From JAUIET01 sp964352475 (GTDB taxonomy: Bacteria; Pseudomonadota; Gammaproteobacteria; Pseudomonadales; JAUIET01), in contig CAYGSL010000004.1 of NCBI GenBank assembly GCA_964352475.1, positions 1-64,000 on the forward strand: a stretch of DNA of 64,000 nucleotides, read 5' to 3'. Made by a program: the position numbers and the translations under genes. How positions within the stretch are numbered: position 1 is the stretch's first letter; each line of letters starts with the position of its first letter. The notes under the pieces were generated by a model that did not search any database, was not told the origin of the DNA, and saw nothing but the letters and a program-made list of their open reading frames with translations. Positions 26,263 to 35,296 of the stretch are shown here, piece after piece.

Positions 26263-26291
26263 AAGATAGAATATTCACAGCAACAGTGCAA
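26263..26291 (-). promoter_or_regulatory. Predicted sigma-70 promoter of serB
   Basis: On the minus strand TTGCAC (26286-26291) and TATCTT (26263-26268) are separated by exactly 17 nt. Transcription would start near 26256, leaving a leader of about 33 nt before the serB ATG. On the plus strand the same gap has TATACT at 26324-26329 that could serve the AhpA-like gene, but its -35 is poor. Confidence 0.5.
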
Positions 26292-26434
26292 TGAATACAC
26301 TGTTCGCAATTCGAGCTCGTTACTATACTAGGGATTGGCACGGCATTCTCTGCGCGCCGGCATAGTTTAGACAATATACGGTAATTGTTGGCGCAGCCTA
26401 TATAGCCGAACACATCGATACGCCAATAGCAATA

Positions 26435-27643
26435 ATGATGATCAACACTGACCGACAACAGACAGACCCAAACAGCGGCCGGCCAATGTGGTTTCTAGCT
26501 GGCTTGATCGCCATTACTTTGGCGATGTTGGCTAACGCTATCGCTGTTTGGAAATACAACGACGACAAAGATCGAATAACCGCCCCTCTCGCCGAGTTGA
26601 TCGGCACTCAACTGGCTGATGCGGCTGCACCTCTGGTACTCAGCAACAACCAACTGAGCTTGCAAGCCCTGGCACAGAAGGCCACCCAGGACGACGCGGT
26701 TGCCCATGCCGCTTTCTACAATGTGCGCAATGAACTGCTTGCGCAAGCCGGCAGGCGCAGTATGGCCGAGCAGGGAAAACAGGTTCGCAGGGAAATCAGC
26801 ATGCAGGATCGCTTGCTGGGCTACGCACGCTTGTCATTGCTACCGCCACAGCCCGGCCTGATCCACACCGGCTTACTCAACATTCTATGTACTTTATTGA
26901 CGTTGGCCGGCTTACTGATGCTGGCACGTTCTGTTTGGCAAAAACCGGTGGTTGCAGCTGAAGATCAGCGCTCATCGCCCAGCCTGCTGGACAAGCAGTC
27001 GAAAGACGAAAACTATGAACAGCTACCCGAACCGGAAGGCGAATACGGAATTATTGCAGTCGAGCTTCTGCAGCTGCCACTAATGCGTAAGCAATTGTCT
27101 GAAGACACGCTCTATGAGTACCTTACAACCTTTGAACATTGGCTAGAGCAGGTAGCGCGTTTATACACCGCCGAGATTCGTGTTGGTGAAACCGGATTTA
27201 CACTAAGCCTGAAAACAGTGGAATTGCTGGATGAGCGTGGCGAACAACTGGTAGCCCGTACTACTTGCTGTGCCTATGCGCTGATGAAAGCGCTGAACAT
27301 AGCCAACAAACAACGCAGCGCCAATAGCGAACCAGTATTCGAAGCCCGCATCGGCGCTCATGTCAGCGCACCACTGCAAAGCGAAGCCAGACTGCTACGC
27401 GAACTGTATGCACAAGATGCGCACCGCCAGGCATGGCAAGCCTGTGCAGGAAAACCGGCTGGCACAGTAAGCTTAAGCCACAGCGTGGTCGCCCATCCGG
27501 AATGCGCTGAATTGAAAGTCAGCGGCAAAGACAATAACGGCTTCTACGAATTGCAGGGCCTGGAGCCAGTTGTGTTGTCAGATATCGATAACAAAGTTCA
27601 AAAGATCATTGATGATATCTATCGCGATAAAAGCGCTGCCTGA
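26435..27643 (+). CDS. AhpA/YtjB (SMP)-family membrane protein
   Basis: A 402-residue inner-membrane protein. Membrane helices are visible at about residues 18-40 and 144-165, with a region between them (about 45-140) likely periplasmic and a soluble C-terminal part (about 190-400). The division, a serB-divergent position and the N-terminal pattern match the AhpA/YtjB family, whose E. coli member lies beside serB. The C-terminal region has a weak cyclase-like look (GEYGIIAVELLQLP, EARIGAHVSAPLQSEARLL), as if derived from a nucleotide cyclase fold; this is inference. Function is unknown. It is convergent with parC, 20 nt apart. Confidence 0.72.
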   Translation: MMINTDRQQTDPNSGRPMWFLAGLIAITLAMLANAIAVWKYNDDKDRITAPLAELIGTQLADAAAPLVLSNNQLSLQALAQKATQDDAVAHAAFYNVRNELLAQAGRRSMAEQGKQVRREISMQDRLLGYARLSLLPPQPGLIHTGLLNILCTLLTLAGLLMLARSVWQKPVVAAEDQRSSPSLLDKQSKDENYEQLPEPEGEYGIIAVELLQLPLMRKQLSEDTLYEYLTTFEHWLEQVARLYTAEIRVGETGFTLSLKTVELLDERGEQLVARTTCCAYALMKALNIANKQRSANSEPVFEARIGAHVSAPLQSEARLLRELYAQDAHRQAWQACAGKPAGTVSLSHSVVAHPECAELKVSGKDNNGFYELQGLEPVVLSDIDNKVQKIIDDIYRDKSAA

Positions 27644-27663
27644 GCCGGCCCTGACTTAGGCAG

Positions 27664-29904
27664 TCAAGACTCTATCGTCACGTAATCGACTTTCTGAAAC
27701 CCGCGCGGAAGCTTATTACCACGCCGCCCGCGCTCGCCGCGGTAGTGTTCCAGGTCAGACCATTTTAATCCATGGTGCCGTTTGCCCGCGTGTACTCGCA
27801 GTAGCTCTTTCTCAGACACACAAACGATCGCTATGGCGAACTCTTCGCGCGACTGCACTCTGGCGGTTGGAATGCTGATGATCTTGTTGCCCTTGCCACG
27901 CGCTAATTGCGGCAATTCGCTTACAGGAAACACCAGCATGCGTCCTTCGTTGCTGATGGCTACGATTAAATCGCTTTCAAGGTTGTTTACCTTTGCCGGC
28001 ATCATCGCTTGCGCGCCTTTGGGCAAACTTAATGCTGTTTTGCCTGCACGGTTCTTTGTTTGCAGATCTTCCAGTTTTACAACGAATCCGTAGCCTGCAT
28101 CAGAGGCAAGTAAGTACATTTCTTCAACGTCGCCCATCATACCGCCGGCGAACGTTGCGCCAGACGGCGGGTTTATACGACCGGTTAAAGGCTCGCCCTG
28201 CCCTCTGGCCGACGGCAAGGTATGCGCCGCCACGTTATACACACGTCCGGTAGAGTCCAACGTAATAAAGCTCTGATTGCTGCGCCCGCGCACTGCAAAA
28301 CTATACGCATCGCCCGATTTATAACTCAGGCTTGCCGGATCTATTTCATGCCCTCGTGCAGCACGAACCCAACCTTTCTCAGACACCACAACAGTCACCG
28401 GCTCGGTGGTCATCAAGTCTGACTGGGTAAAGGCTTTTGCTTCGCCACGCTCTTTCAGTGGCGAACGTCGATCATCCCCGTATTTCTCAGCTGCCTCAAT
28501 CAACTCTTTCTTGATAAGGGTTTTCATGCGCGCTTTCGAACCCAGTATTTTCTCCAGGCTCTTACGCTCTTCATTCAGCTCCTTCTGCTCGGTTTTAATC
28601 TTGATTTCTTCGAGCTTCGCGAGTTGCCGCAACTTGATTTCAAGTATCGCTTCCGCCTGTGTATCAGAAAGGCTGAAGCGTTCCATCAATGCAAGCTTGG
28701 GTTTATCCTCAGTACGGATAATATGAATCACTTCATCGATGTTTAAAAACGCAACCAACAAACCGTCGAGGATATGCAGGCGCTTGAGAATTTTGTCCAG
28801 GCGATATTGCAGTCGTCGGGTAACGGTATCCGTTCTAAACGCCAACCATTCCTTCAATATCGTTACAAGATTCTTAACCGATGGCCTGCCATCGGTACCG
28901 ATCATGTTTAAATTGATTCGATAGTTCTTCTCAAGATCAGTCGACGCGAACAGATGCGCCATCAAGGGCTCAATGTCTACTCGGTTGGAACGCGGCGTAA
29001 TCACCAATCGGGTTGGATTCTCATGGTCTGACTCATCGCGCAGATCAGATACCATAGGCAATTTTTTCGCCTGCATTTGCTGACCAATCTGCTCGAGAAT
29101 CTTCGAGCCCGAAGCCTGGTGCGGCAAAGCGGTAACGATGATGTCACCTTGCTCCATCTGATACACAGCACGCATTTTCATTGTGCCGCGACCAGTTTCA
29201 TAAGTTTCCATAATGTCGCGGCGCGGGGTAATAATTTCCGCTTCGGTTGGAAAATCAGGCGCCTGAATATGCTCGCACAATTGCGCTACCGTTGCTTTTG
29301 GTGAATCCAGCAGATGAATGCAGGCACTGACTACTTCGCGAAGATTGTGTGGTGGAATATCCGTGGCCATACCGACCGCAATGCCAGTAATGCCATTAAG
29401 CAATACATGTGGAACTTGCGCTGGCAGTACGCAGGGTTCATTCAGAGTGCCATCAAAGTTGGGCTGCCATTCAACCGTACCTTGACCCAATTCACCCAGC
29501 AACAGCTCGGAAAATTCGGTAAGCTTTGATTCGGTGTAACGCATGGCGGCAAACGATTTAGGATCATCTTGCGAACCCCAGTTACCCTGGCCGTCAATCA
29601 ACGGATAACGAAACGAAAAAGATTGCGCCATTAACACCATGGCTTCATAACTGGCAGAATCGCCGTGCGGATGAAACTTACCAATCACATCCCCAACTGT
29701 ACGCGCTGATTTCTTATACTTGGCGGATGCTTTAAGACCAAGCTCCGACATGGCATAAACAATACGCCGCTGCACTGGTTTAAGACCGTCACCTATGTGC
29801 GGTAATGCACGATCCAGAATCACGTACATGGAATAATCCAGGTACGCTTTTTCTGTGTAGTCTTTTAGGGAGAGTTCTTCTTCTTGAGATTGTGGTTCTG
29901 TCAT
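27664..29904 (-). CDS. parC: DNA topoisomerase IV subunit A
   Basis: Catalytic subunit of topoisomerase IV, which decatenates daughter chromosomes. The 746-residue protein has the breakage-reunion domain with the active-site Tyr123 in AAMRYTESKL, and HPHGDSASYEAM in the quinolone-determining region with Ser83 and Glu87 in susceptible-type form. The C-terminal beta-pinwheel is shorter than that of GyrA and has no clear GyrA box, which separates it from gyrA. parE is upstream on the same strand, 321 nt away. That gap holds the paired palindromes A1 and A2, so the two subunits may not be made from one uninterrupted message. Confidence 0.97.
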   Translation of the reverse strand: MTEPQSQEEELSLKDYTEKAYLDYSMYVILDRALPHIGDGLKPVQRRIVYAMSELGLKASAKYKKSARTVGDVIGKFHPHGDSASYEAMVLMAQSFSFRYPLIDGQGNWGSQDDPKSFAAMRYTESKLTEFSELLLGELGQGTVEWQPNFDGTLNEPCVLPAQVPHVLLNGITGIAVGMATDIPPHNLREVVSACIHLLDSPKATVAQLCEHIQAPDFPTEAEIITPRRDIMETYETGRGTMKMRAVYQMEQGDIIVTALPHQASGSKILEQIGQQMQAKKLPMVSDLRDESDHENPTRLVITPRSNRVDIEPLMAHLFASTDLEKNYRINLNMIGTDGRPSVKNLVTILKEWLAFRTDTVTRRLQYRLDKILKRLHILDGLLVAFLNIDEVIHIIRTEDKPKLALMERFSLSDTQAEAILEIKLRQLAKLEEIKIKTEQKELNEERKSLEKILGSKARMKTLIKKELIEAAEKYGDDRRSPLKERGEAKAFTQSDLMTTEPVTVVVSEKGWVRAARGHEIDPASLSYKSGDAYSFAVRGRSNQSFITLDSTGRVYNVAAHTLPSARGQGEPLTGRINPPSGATFAGGMMGDVEEMYLLASDAGYGFVVKLEDLQTKNRAGKTALSLPKGAQAMMPAKVNNLESDLIVAISNEGRMLVFPVSELPQLARGKGNKIISIPTARVQSREEFAIAIVCVSEKELLRVHAGKRHHGLKWSDLEHYRGERGRRGNKLPRGFQKVDYVTIES

Positions 29905-29936
29905 CTTGTTACGATTTACTTTCGTGCCATTAAGTC

Positions 29937-30046
29937 GCTGGGATGCCGTTCCCTATTTCACAAACACGCCGTAAACCCATCCATGGGGGCTCTTCAAAAA
30001 GGTCCCTCTTTTTGAAGGTTTGTGAAATAGGGAACGACATCCCAGC
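29937..30046 (+). repeat. Long-arm structured repeat A1
   Basis: Arms of 29 bp at 29937-29965 and 30018-30046 pair at 28 positions (mismatch 29946 with 30037, C opposite A). The 52-nt interior (29966-30017) begins ACGCCGTAAACCCATCCATG. It contains a small CCCAT/ATGGG hairpin and a 9-bp CTTCAAAAA/TTTTTGAAG hairpin with loop GGTCCCTC. The interior is identical, on the other strand, to that of B2, while the arms share nothing with other copies. It lies 33 nt upstream of parC, with its partner A2 53 nt to the right. Confidence 0.93.
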
Positions 30047-30099
30047 TCAGTCTTCTGCCAACTTCTAAAAAAAGCATTCTGAAAATTGGCACAATATAA

Positions 30100-30207
30100 G
30101 CGCCGTATGCTACTTGGCCCGCAAAACTGTGTGAGACAAGGATGTCGAACACAAGCCCCCATGGATGGGTTCACGGCGGGTTTTGCGGGCCAAGTAGCAT
30201 ATGGCGC
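30100..30207 (-). repeat. Long-arm structured repeat A2
   Basis: Arms of 28 bp at 30100-30127 and 30180-30207 pair at 27 positions (mismatch 30105 with 30202). Core orientation is opposite to A1: read on the minus strand the interior starts CCGCCGTGAACCCATCCATG. The second hairpin of this copy differs completely in sequence (TGTG...GACA TCCT TGTC...CACA) but is still a hairpin, and it lacks the GGTCCCTC loop found in the other four copies. It ends 18 nt from the parE stop, where a terminator would lie. The arms are unrelated to those of A1. Confidence 0.9.
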
Positions 30208-30225
30208 CGCTACGGAGCTGAGTCT

Positions 30226-32109
30226 CTAAATCTCTGCCAAATTTCCCTTCTTCTCCAACCAAGATTTACGATCCGGAGAACGCTTCTTCGCCAACAACAT
30301 GTCCAGCATTTTTTCGGTCCCGTCCCCGCTGTTCACAGCCAGGCGCACCAATCGTCGCGCATCCGGGTCCATTGTAGTCTCCCGCAACTGCAAAGGGTTC
30401 ATTTCACCCAAACCCTTGAATCGCTGCACCACAACTTTGCCTTTCTTCTTCTCAGCCTCAATAGTGTCCAGTATGCCCTGCCGCTCACTCTCATCCAATG
30501 CATAGTAAACATCGTGGCCAATGTCGATGCGAAACAAGGGTGGCATAGCAACATAAACGTGGCCAGCGTCTACCAAAGCACGAAAGTGGCGAACGAACAG
30601 CGCGCATATTAGCGTTGCAATATGTAAGCCATCGGAATCAGCATCAGCGAGTATGCATACTTTGCCATAGCGAAGCCCGCTTAAGTCCGCAGAGTTTGGC
30701 TCTATGCCGAGCGCCACAGAGATATTGTGTATTTCCACGGAGGCCAGAATTTCTCCAGCGTCTATTTCCCAGGTATTCAGAATTTTACCGCGCAATGGCA
30801 GTATGGCCTGAAACTCACGATCGCGCGCCTGCTTCGCAGAACCTCCGGCTGAATCGCCCTCTACCAGGAACAATTCGGTCCGGTCTAAATCCTGACTGGC
30901 ACAGTCAGACAGTTTGCCAGGCAGTGCCGGGCCGCTGGCGATTTTTTTGCGCGCTACTTTTTTACTGGTTCGCAGTCTGGTCTGCGCATTTGCAATCGCG
31001 AACTGTGCAAGTTGATCAGCTTCTTCGGTGTGTTGATTCAGCCACAGGCTGAAAGAGTCTTTGGCAACTTGTGATACGAAAGCGGCGCATTCACGCGACG
31101 AGAGTCGCTCTTTGGTTTGACCGGAGAATTGCGGGTCGCGCAGTTTGGCGGATAGCACGTAGCAGCATTTATCCCACAGATCGTCAGCGGTCAGTTTGAT
31201 GCCGCGTGGTACAAGACTGCGTAAATCGCAGTATTCGCGCAAGGCGTCGATCAGTCCGGTGCGCAATCCATTGACGTGCGTGCCACCCTGCGCAGTGGGT
31301 ATCAGATTGACATAGCTTTCAGTTGTAAGCTCACCACCTTCGGGTAACCACTGAACCGCCCAATCCACCGCCTCGGTTTTGCCAGTGAAGCTGCGTGTAA
31401 ACGGCGCCACCGGAATTGCCTCAAACCCCTGAGTGGCTTCCAGAAGATAATCGGTTAGTCCATCTTCATAGTGCCATTCCTGTTTCTCACCACTTTTTTC
31501 GTCTTTAAAAGAGACTTGCAGACCTGGACACAATACGGCCTTGGCCCGCAGAACGTGTACCAGCTTTGGTATTGAGAACTTTACCGAATCGAAAAATTGC
31601 GGGTCGGGTAGAAAGCTGACTTTTGTGCCGGTGTTGCGTTTGCCAACGGTGCCGGTTTCCGCAAGCTCGCTAACGCACTCACCGTCTACAAAAGAACAAG
31701 AATATATTTTGCCATCGCGCTTTATTTCTACTTCCAGATGTTGCGACAAGGCATTAACAACTGACACCCCCACACCGTGCAGACCGCCAGAAAATTGATA
31801 GTTGTCGTTATTGAATTTGCCGCCGGCATGCAGGCGAGTCAGGATGAGAATTACGCCAGGCACGCCTTCTTCAGGGTGGATATCTACCGGCATACCCCGG
31901 CCGTCATCACTGACTTCTATCCAGCCGTCTTTGCGCAGTAACACATCAATGTTTCTGGCATGGCCTGACAAGGCTTCGTCAACGCTATTGTCTATCACCT
32001 CCTGAGCAAGGTGATTGGGGCGACTGGTATCGGTATACATGCCGGGGCGCTTGCGCACCGGCTCAAGGCCCGTTAAAACTTCAATGGACTCAGCTGTGTA
32101 TTCAGCCAT
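30226..32109 (-). CDS. parE: DNA topoisomerase IV subunit B
   Basis: ATPase subunit of topoisomerase IV. The 627-residue protein shows the GHKL ATPase motifs (EVIDNSVDEALSGHA, DGRGMPVDIHPEEG, GGLHGVGVSVVNALS), the TOPRIM segment FLVEGDSAGGSAKQARDR, and DADSDGLHIATL with the metal-binding acidic residues. It ends RFKGLGEMNPLQLRETTMDPDAR as in type IIA B subunits. Length matches ParE, not the roughly 800-residue GyrB. cpdA lies 123 nt upstream on the same strand. parC is downstream beyond the A1/A2 palindromes. Confidence 0.97.
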   Translation of the reverse strand: MAEYTAESIEVLTGLEPVRKRPGMYTDTSRPNHLAQEVIDNSVDEALSGHARNIDVLLRKDGWIEVSDDGRGMPVDIHPEEGVPGVILILTRLHAGGKFNNDNYQFSGGLHGVGVSVVNALSQHLEVEIKRDGKIYSCSFVDGECVSELAETGTVGKRNTGTKVSFLPDPQFFDSVKFSIPKLVHVLRAKAVLCPGLQVSFKDEKSGEKQEWHYEDGLTDYLLEATQGFEAIPVAPFTRSFTGKTEAVDWAVQWLPEGGELTTESYVNLIPTAQGGTHVNGLRTGLIDALREYCDLRSLVPRGIKLTADDLWDKCCYVLSAKLRDPQFSGQTKERLSSRECAAFVSQVAKDSFSLWLNQHTEEADQLAQFAIANAQTRLRTSKKVARKKIASGPALPGKLSDCASQDLDRTELFLVEGDSAGGSAKQARDREFQAILPLRGKILNTWEIDAGEILASVEIHNISVALGIEPNSADLSGLRYGKVCILADADSDGLHIATLICALFVRHFRALVDAGHVYVAMPPLFRIDIGHDVYYALDESERQGILDTIEAEKKKGKVVVQRFKGLGEMNPLQLRETTMDPDARRLVRLAVNSGDGTEKMLDMLLAKKRSPDRKSWLEKKGNLAEI

Positions 32110-32185
32110 AAAACATCATTGGACAAAGCAAGGTGAAGCTCCGCAGTGTTCCACTGTGCGCAGACCTCAGCAAGTGCAATTTATG

Positions 32186-32208
32186 GTATTCATCCGCTTG
32201 ATGAATAC
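32186..32208. other. Hairpin in the cpdA-parE gap
   Basis: A perfect 9-bp stem, GTATTCATC at 32186-32194 and GATGAATAC at 32200-32208, with loop CGCTT. It is nested in a wider pair ACCTCAG (near 32164) and CTGAGGT (near 32215). No U-tract follows on the transcribed minus strand. It may be a processing hairpin or an operator upstream of parE; the sequence does not decide. Confidence 0.4.
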
Positions 32209-32232
32209 AAACGACTGAGGTGCCGGCTGAGG

Positions 32233-33057
32233 TTAGTCCTGAGCGTAGCCCGTCGATTCAAGATCTACGCTCAGGTTCACACCGCTTAGCCGCCAAATCT
32301 CGGTTTCAACATGGCCGTCGGCGTGCAAATCCATCCATCGAACACCGGGTGCCGCTGGGTCAAGTTTGAAGTCAGCGCTGTTTTGAGCGAACTGAACGCA
32401 GGTGGATGGCGAAGACATATAGCGAACGCCTGCGCTACTGGTATCAAAAATCTGATGCACGTGGCCCCAGCAAACAACTTTCACATTGGAATACGAACGT
32501 ACTAAATCCAGAAACTCGTCTGAATTGCTGATCTGTTGTTCGTCCAGCCAATCGCAGCCCACAGGCATGGGATGATGGTGCAAGGCTACCAGAGCAGGCA
32601 GATCAGGGTGTTGCTGCAAACAGTGGCGTAGGAAATTTAATTCGCTTTGGCTTAACGAGCCACCCACTTCCTTAGGTTGCACAGAATCCAGCAAAATCAT
32701 TTGCCAGCCTGCAACCAATGCGCTTCGCGTCAATTCGTTGCCGTAACCTACCACATCACGCATAAATGCCGCGTCGTCGTGATTACCTGCTAACCACAGA
32801 GTGGGCTGTTCGAAACGGGCGAGCTTACTTTGAAATCGCTCGTAAGCCTCGCGTGCACCGTGCAAAGCGATATCACCAGTAACCAGGATCAAATCAAATT
32901 GCTCACTGCGCTGATGCAACATGTCCAGCACCAGATTGAGACTATTGTCGGTATTCATTCCCAACAATTCTGCGCTGTCGTCGGCTCCGAGATGGCTATC
33001 GGTAAGCTGAACGACACGCAATGGCCGGTGACCTTGATGATCAAGTGTGATTTGCAA
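32233..33057 (-). CDS. cpdA: 3',5'-cyclic-AMP phosphodiesterase CpdA (Icc)
   Basis: Metallophosphoesterase that hydrolyses cAMP and so tunes Crp/Vfr-type regulation. The 274-residue protein carries the calcineurin-type metal motifs in order: LTDSHLG (D-x-H), VTGDIALHG (GD), LAGNHDDAAF (GNHD), LVALHHHPMPVG, and CWGHVHQIFD (GHxH). Length is close to E. coli CpdA. It is 80 nt after the DUF1249 gene and upstream of parE, an order that matches the Pseudomonas locus as recalled. It is slightly less certain than other calls because related phosphodiesterases share these motifs; context supports CpdA. Confidence 0.92.
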   Translation of the reverse strand: MQITLDHQGHRPLRVVQLTDSHLGADDSAELLGMNTDNSLNLVLDMLHQRSEQFDLILVTGDIALHGAREAYERFQSKLARFEQPTLWLAGNHDDAAFMRDVVGYGNELTRSALVAGWQMILLDSVQPKEVGGSLSQSELNFLRHCLQQHPDLPALVALHHHPMPVGCDWLDEQQISNSDEFLDLVRSYSNVKVVCWGHVHQIFDTSSAGVRYMSSPSTCVQFAQNSADFKLDPAAPGVRWMDLHADGHVETEIWRLSGVNLSVDLESTGYAQD

Positions 33058-33137
33058 TGCCTGACCTGAACCTTAGCACAACGTTCCTGTTAAGTAGCGA
33101 CCTCATCATCCAGCGGCGGTCGACATGTACGCAGTGT

Positions 33138-33584
33138 TCAGCGGATACTGATTGGCTCGCGCGTTCTGCCGTGTGCAATGCACTGGCTTAAACATTCACC
33201 AAAGTACTGATTCAATTGCGCCTTCTCGTCAGGCAGATACATCTGAGGGTTGGGGTATTCATACCGAGGCTTTATTAAGCGGTGGCGGTTCCAACTAATC
33301 ACTTCTGCCATTCGGGCATCATGATATACGCGAACCGTGAGCTGTGGACCCTTAGCCCATGGCAATAATACATCCTGCTGATCCAGCATAATTGTACTTG
33401 TGTAAGGGTTACGTTCCAGAAGTGTAATTTTGACTAAAACAGTCGGTCCATCAGCTTTATCAATCGCAAGCTCTAACGATTCAAACTCTTCCCATTCGGC
33501 AACCAACTGTAACAAGCGAACATAGTTCGCTTCGCATTGCTGCTGCATGCCGCGTAAATTGGTTAGGTATCGTCGTTGCTGCAC
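33138..33584 (-). CDS. DUF1249 family protein
   Basis: A 148-residue soluble protein of the DUF1249 (YqiB-like) family, always found near cpdA in gammaproteobacteria. Recognisable parts are the N-terminal LRGMQQQCEANYVRLLQL and the later DARMAEVISWNRHRLIKPRYEYPNPQMYLPDEKAQLNQYFGECL-type ending (seen here over about 95-140), which are characteristic of the family. The start is GTG at 33584. The gene is 80 nt upstream of cpdA on the same strand. No enzymatic motif is visible, and the function is unknown. A 242-nt divergent gap to tolC follows. Confidence 0.9.
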   Translation of the reverse strand: MQQRRYLTNLRGMQQQCEANYVRLLQLVAEWEEFESLELAIDKADGPTVLVKITLLERNPYTSTIMLDQQDVLLPWAKGPQLTVRVYHDARMAEVISWNRHRLIKPRYEYPNPQMYLPDEKAQLNQYFGECLSQCIAHGRTREPISIR

Positions 33585-33715
33585 AATTAATATTCAATGA
33601 TGGTTAAAGTTTGGCCGTTTGGCGCGACTCCAGCGTAGACGAGCCGTCTCCCTTAAGCAAGCGTTAAGATTGGCGCACACACCGCTGGAAAAGGTGTTCC
33701 AGACTAATATCCTCC

Positions 33716-33745
33716 TTGATACCCCTTATGATCTGCTAAGATTAT
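33716..33745 (+). promoter_or_regulatory. Candidate promoter of tolC
   Basis: TTGATA (33716-33721) and GATTAT (33740-33745) with an 18-nt spacer, giving a start near 33752 and a leader of about 75 nt before the tolC ATG. The -10 is a four-of-six match only, so the assignment is tentative. Confidence 0.4.
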
Positions 33746-33754
33746 AGAGCTGCA

Positions 33755-33771
33755 TCACATTATTAATGTGA
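33755..33771. promoter_or_regulatory. Perfect palindrome at the tolC promoter, possible operator
   Basis: TCACATTATTAATGTGA is a perfect 8-bp inverted repeat around one central base. It sits just after the predicted tolC -10, where a bound repressor would block transcription. Its half-sites resemble CRP half-sites in reversed order, so it is not a CRP site. The regulator is unknown; an RNA hairpin is less likely because the loop would be only 1-3 nt. Confidence 0.45.
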
Positions 33772-33826
33772 CGCAGTGCGCTCCAACAAGATTCAAAACT
33801 AAAAGAAGTCAGGCAAAGGAACAAAT

Positions 33827-35281
33827 ATGCTGCGTTTATCCTTCAAACATTTTCTGATAGCTGTAGCCTGCTCAAGCGCCGCGCACTTGGCGTCAGCTGA
33901 AACACTTGCTCGCATCTATGAATTGGCTGTTGCGAATGATCCGGTATTGAAAGCCGCTGAAGCCAGCTTTAAGGCGAGTAGTGAAGCTAAAAACCTTGCC
34001 CGCGCTGCATTACTTCCACAAGTTAACGGTAGCTATTCCTACAGCCAAAATGATGTGGATAGCTCTACAATCGGTCTGACTGCACCACCAACGGCAGGTC
34101 CGGATTCGCCGCCCGATTTTACCCAGCTTATTTCTGGACCGGTTACCTCACAAGATGAAACCGACACCAAGTCACTCAACATTGAAGTGCAGCAAAACAT
34201 TTTCAACCTGCCGGCCTGGTATTCTTTCAAGCAGGGCAAAAAGCTCTCTGAGCTGGCAGCAGCCCAGTTTGCATTTGATCAGCAGGATTTAATCGTTAGA
34301 GTGGCCGAAGCTTACTTTAATGTGCTTCGCGCAAAAGAGAATCTTGATACTGCCATTGCTGAAGAGACAGCCATTCAGCGCCAGCTCGAACAAACCGAGC
34401 AGCGTTTTGAAGTTGGCCTGATCGCAATTACTGACGTGCATGAATCCAGAGCCGCACACGATCTTGCTGTGGTTACCAGACTTGAAGCAGAAGGTCAGCT
34501 AGGCATAGCGTATGAAGCACTGTCGGTAATTACCGGCGAACAGCATTCAAATATCTGGCTGCTCAGTGAAGAATTTCCTGTAACCGAACCAAGTCCTGCA
34601 CAGCGCTCTGAGTGGGTAGACTTTGCTCTGGAAAATAATTATCAATTGCGAGCAGCACGACTCTCGGAAAATGCCGCACAGCACAACGCCAAAGCCAAGC
34701 GCGCGGAGCACTTGCCAAAAATTGTGGGTAGCTACAGCTATGTAGACTCAACAACAGATGGCGACCGTCCCACCGATTCCGTATTTAATCCGGATCCCAG
34801 GGTAGATGATTCCAGAGACGGTGGCACTATTGGTTTAAGTCTCAGCATGCCTTTGTTTTCAGGTGGCAGTGTTAGTGCCAGTCGGCGCCAGGCCGCTCAG
34901 GAGTATATACAGGCACGCGAAAACCATATCGCCAGTCAGCGCAATACGATTCAAAATACCCGTTCTTTGCACTTGTCCGTCATAACTGACGTCGGCAAGG
35001 TGAACGCCCGCAAGCAGGCGATCACTTCTTCTGAAAGTGCGTTGGAAGCAACCCAGGCGGGATATGAAGTGGGAACTCGAAATATTGTGGACGTATTGGA
35101 CGCGCAGCGTTTTCTGTTTCGCTCAGTACGAGACTACTCCAATGCTCGCTACGATTACGTGATCAACATGCTGCGTCTGAAACAACAGGCCGGCACGCTT
35201 ACACCGCAGGAAATTTATGGCTTGAGCAAGTGGCTTGCTGAACCATCTGCACCGGCCGCCAGCACCACGCCTACGGGGTAA
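33827..35281 (+). CDS. tolC: TolC-family outer-membrane efflux channel
   Basis: Outer-membrane channel-tunnel used by tripartite efflux pumps and type I secretion. The 484-residue protein has a signal peptide (about 1-24, ending HLASA), then two outer-membrane-efflux repeats: the first begins RIYELAVANDPVLKAAEA and the second begins about residue 265 with FALENNYQLRAARLSENAA. The segment YEVGTRNIVDVLDAQRFLF is the classical TolC signature near the C-terminus. No pump or membrane-fusion gene is adjacent, so it is probably a shared channel. It is divergent from DUF1249 and convergent with waaA (15 nt). Confidence 0.95.
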   Translation: MLRLSFKHFLIAVACSSAAHLASAETLARIYELAVANDPVLKAAEASFKASSEAKNLARAALLPQVNGSYSYSQNDVDSSTIGLTAPPTAGPDSPPDFTQLISGPVTSQDETDTKSLNIEVQQNIFNLPAWYSFKQGKKLSELAAAQFAFDQQDLIVRVAEAYFNVLRAKENLDTAIAEETAIQRQLEQTEQRFEVGLIAITDVHESRAAHDLAVVTRLEAEGQLGIAYEALSVITGEQHSNIWLLSEEFPVTEPSPAQRSEWVDFALENNYQLRAARLSENAAQHNAKAKRAEHLPKIVGSYSYVDSTTDGDRPTDSVFNPDPRVDDSRDGGTIGLSLSMPLFSGGSVSASRRQAAQEYIQARENHIASQRNTIQNTRSLHLSVITDVGKVNARKQAITSSESALEATQAGYEVGTRNIVDVLDAQRFLFRSVRDYSNARYDYVINMLRLKQQAGTLTPQEIYGLSKWLAEPSAPAASTTPTG

Positions 35282-35296
35282 TGCGGTAGAACAAGG

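Noticed and set aside
29953..30174. A 73-codon minus-strand frame running through the A1/A2 pair
   Set aside because: It is made of repeat core and arms, has no ribosome-binding site and shares residues only because the cores repeat. Repeats of this type often produce spurious small-protein annotations.
29937..30207. REP/REPIN element with a RAYT transposase
   Set aside because: REP palindromes are conserved between copies, while these arms are not, and no RAYT-like gene lies in the window. The paired layout is similar, so the analogy is kept only as a comparison.
30142..30612. A 156-codon plus-strand frame opposite the end of parE
   Set aside because: It is antisense to the conserved C-terminal part of parE and begins inside repeat A2; a shadow frame.
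33755..33771. CRP/Vfr binding site at tolC
   Set aside because: CRP sites read TGTGA-N6-TCACA; here the half-sites are in the opposite order (TCACA...TGTGA).
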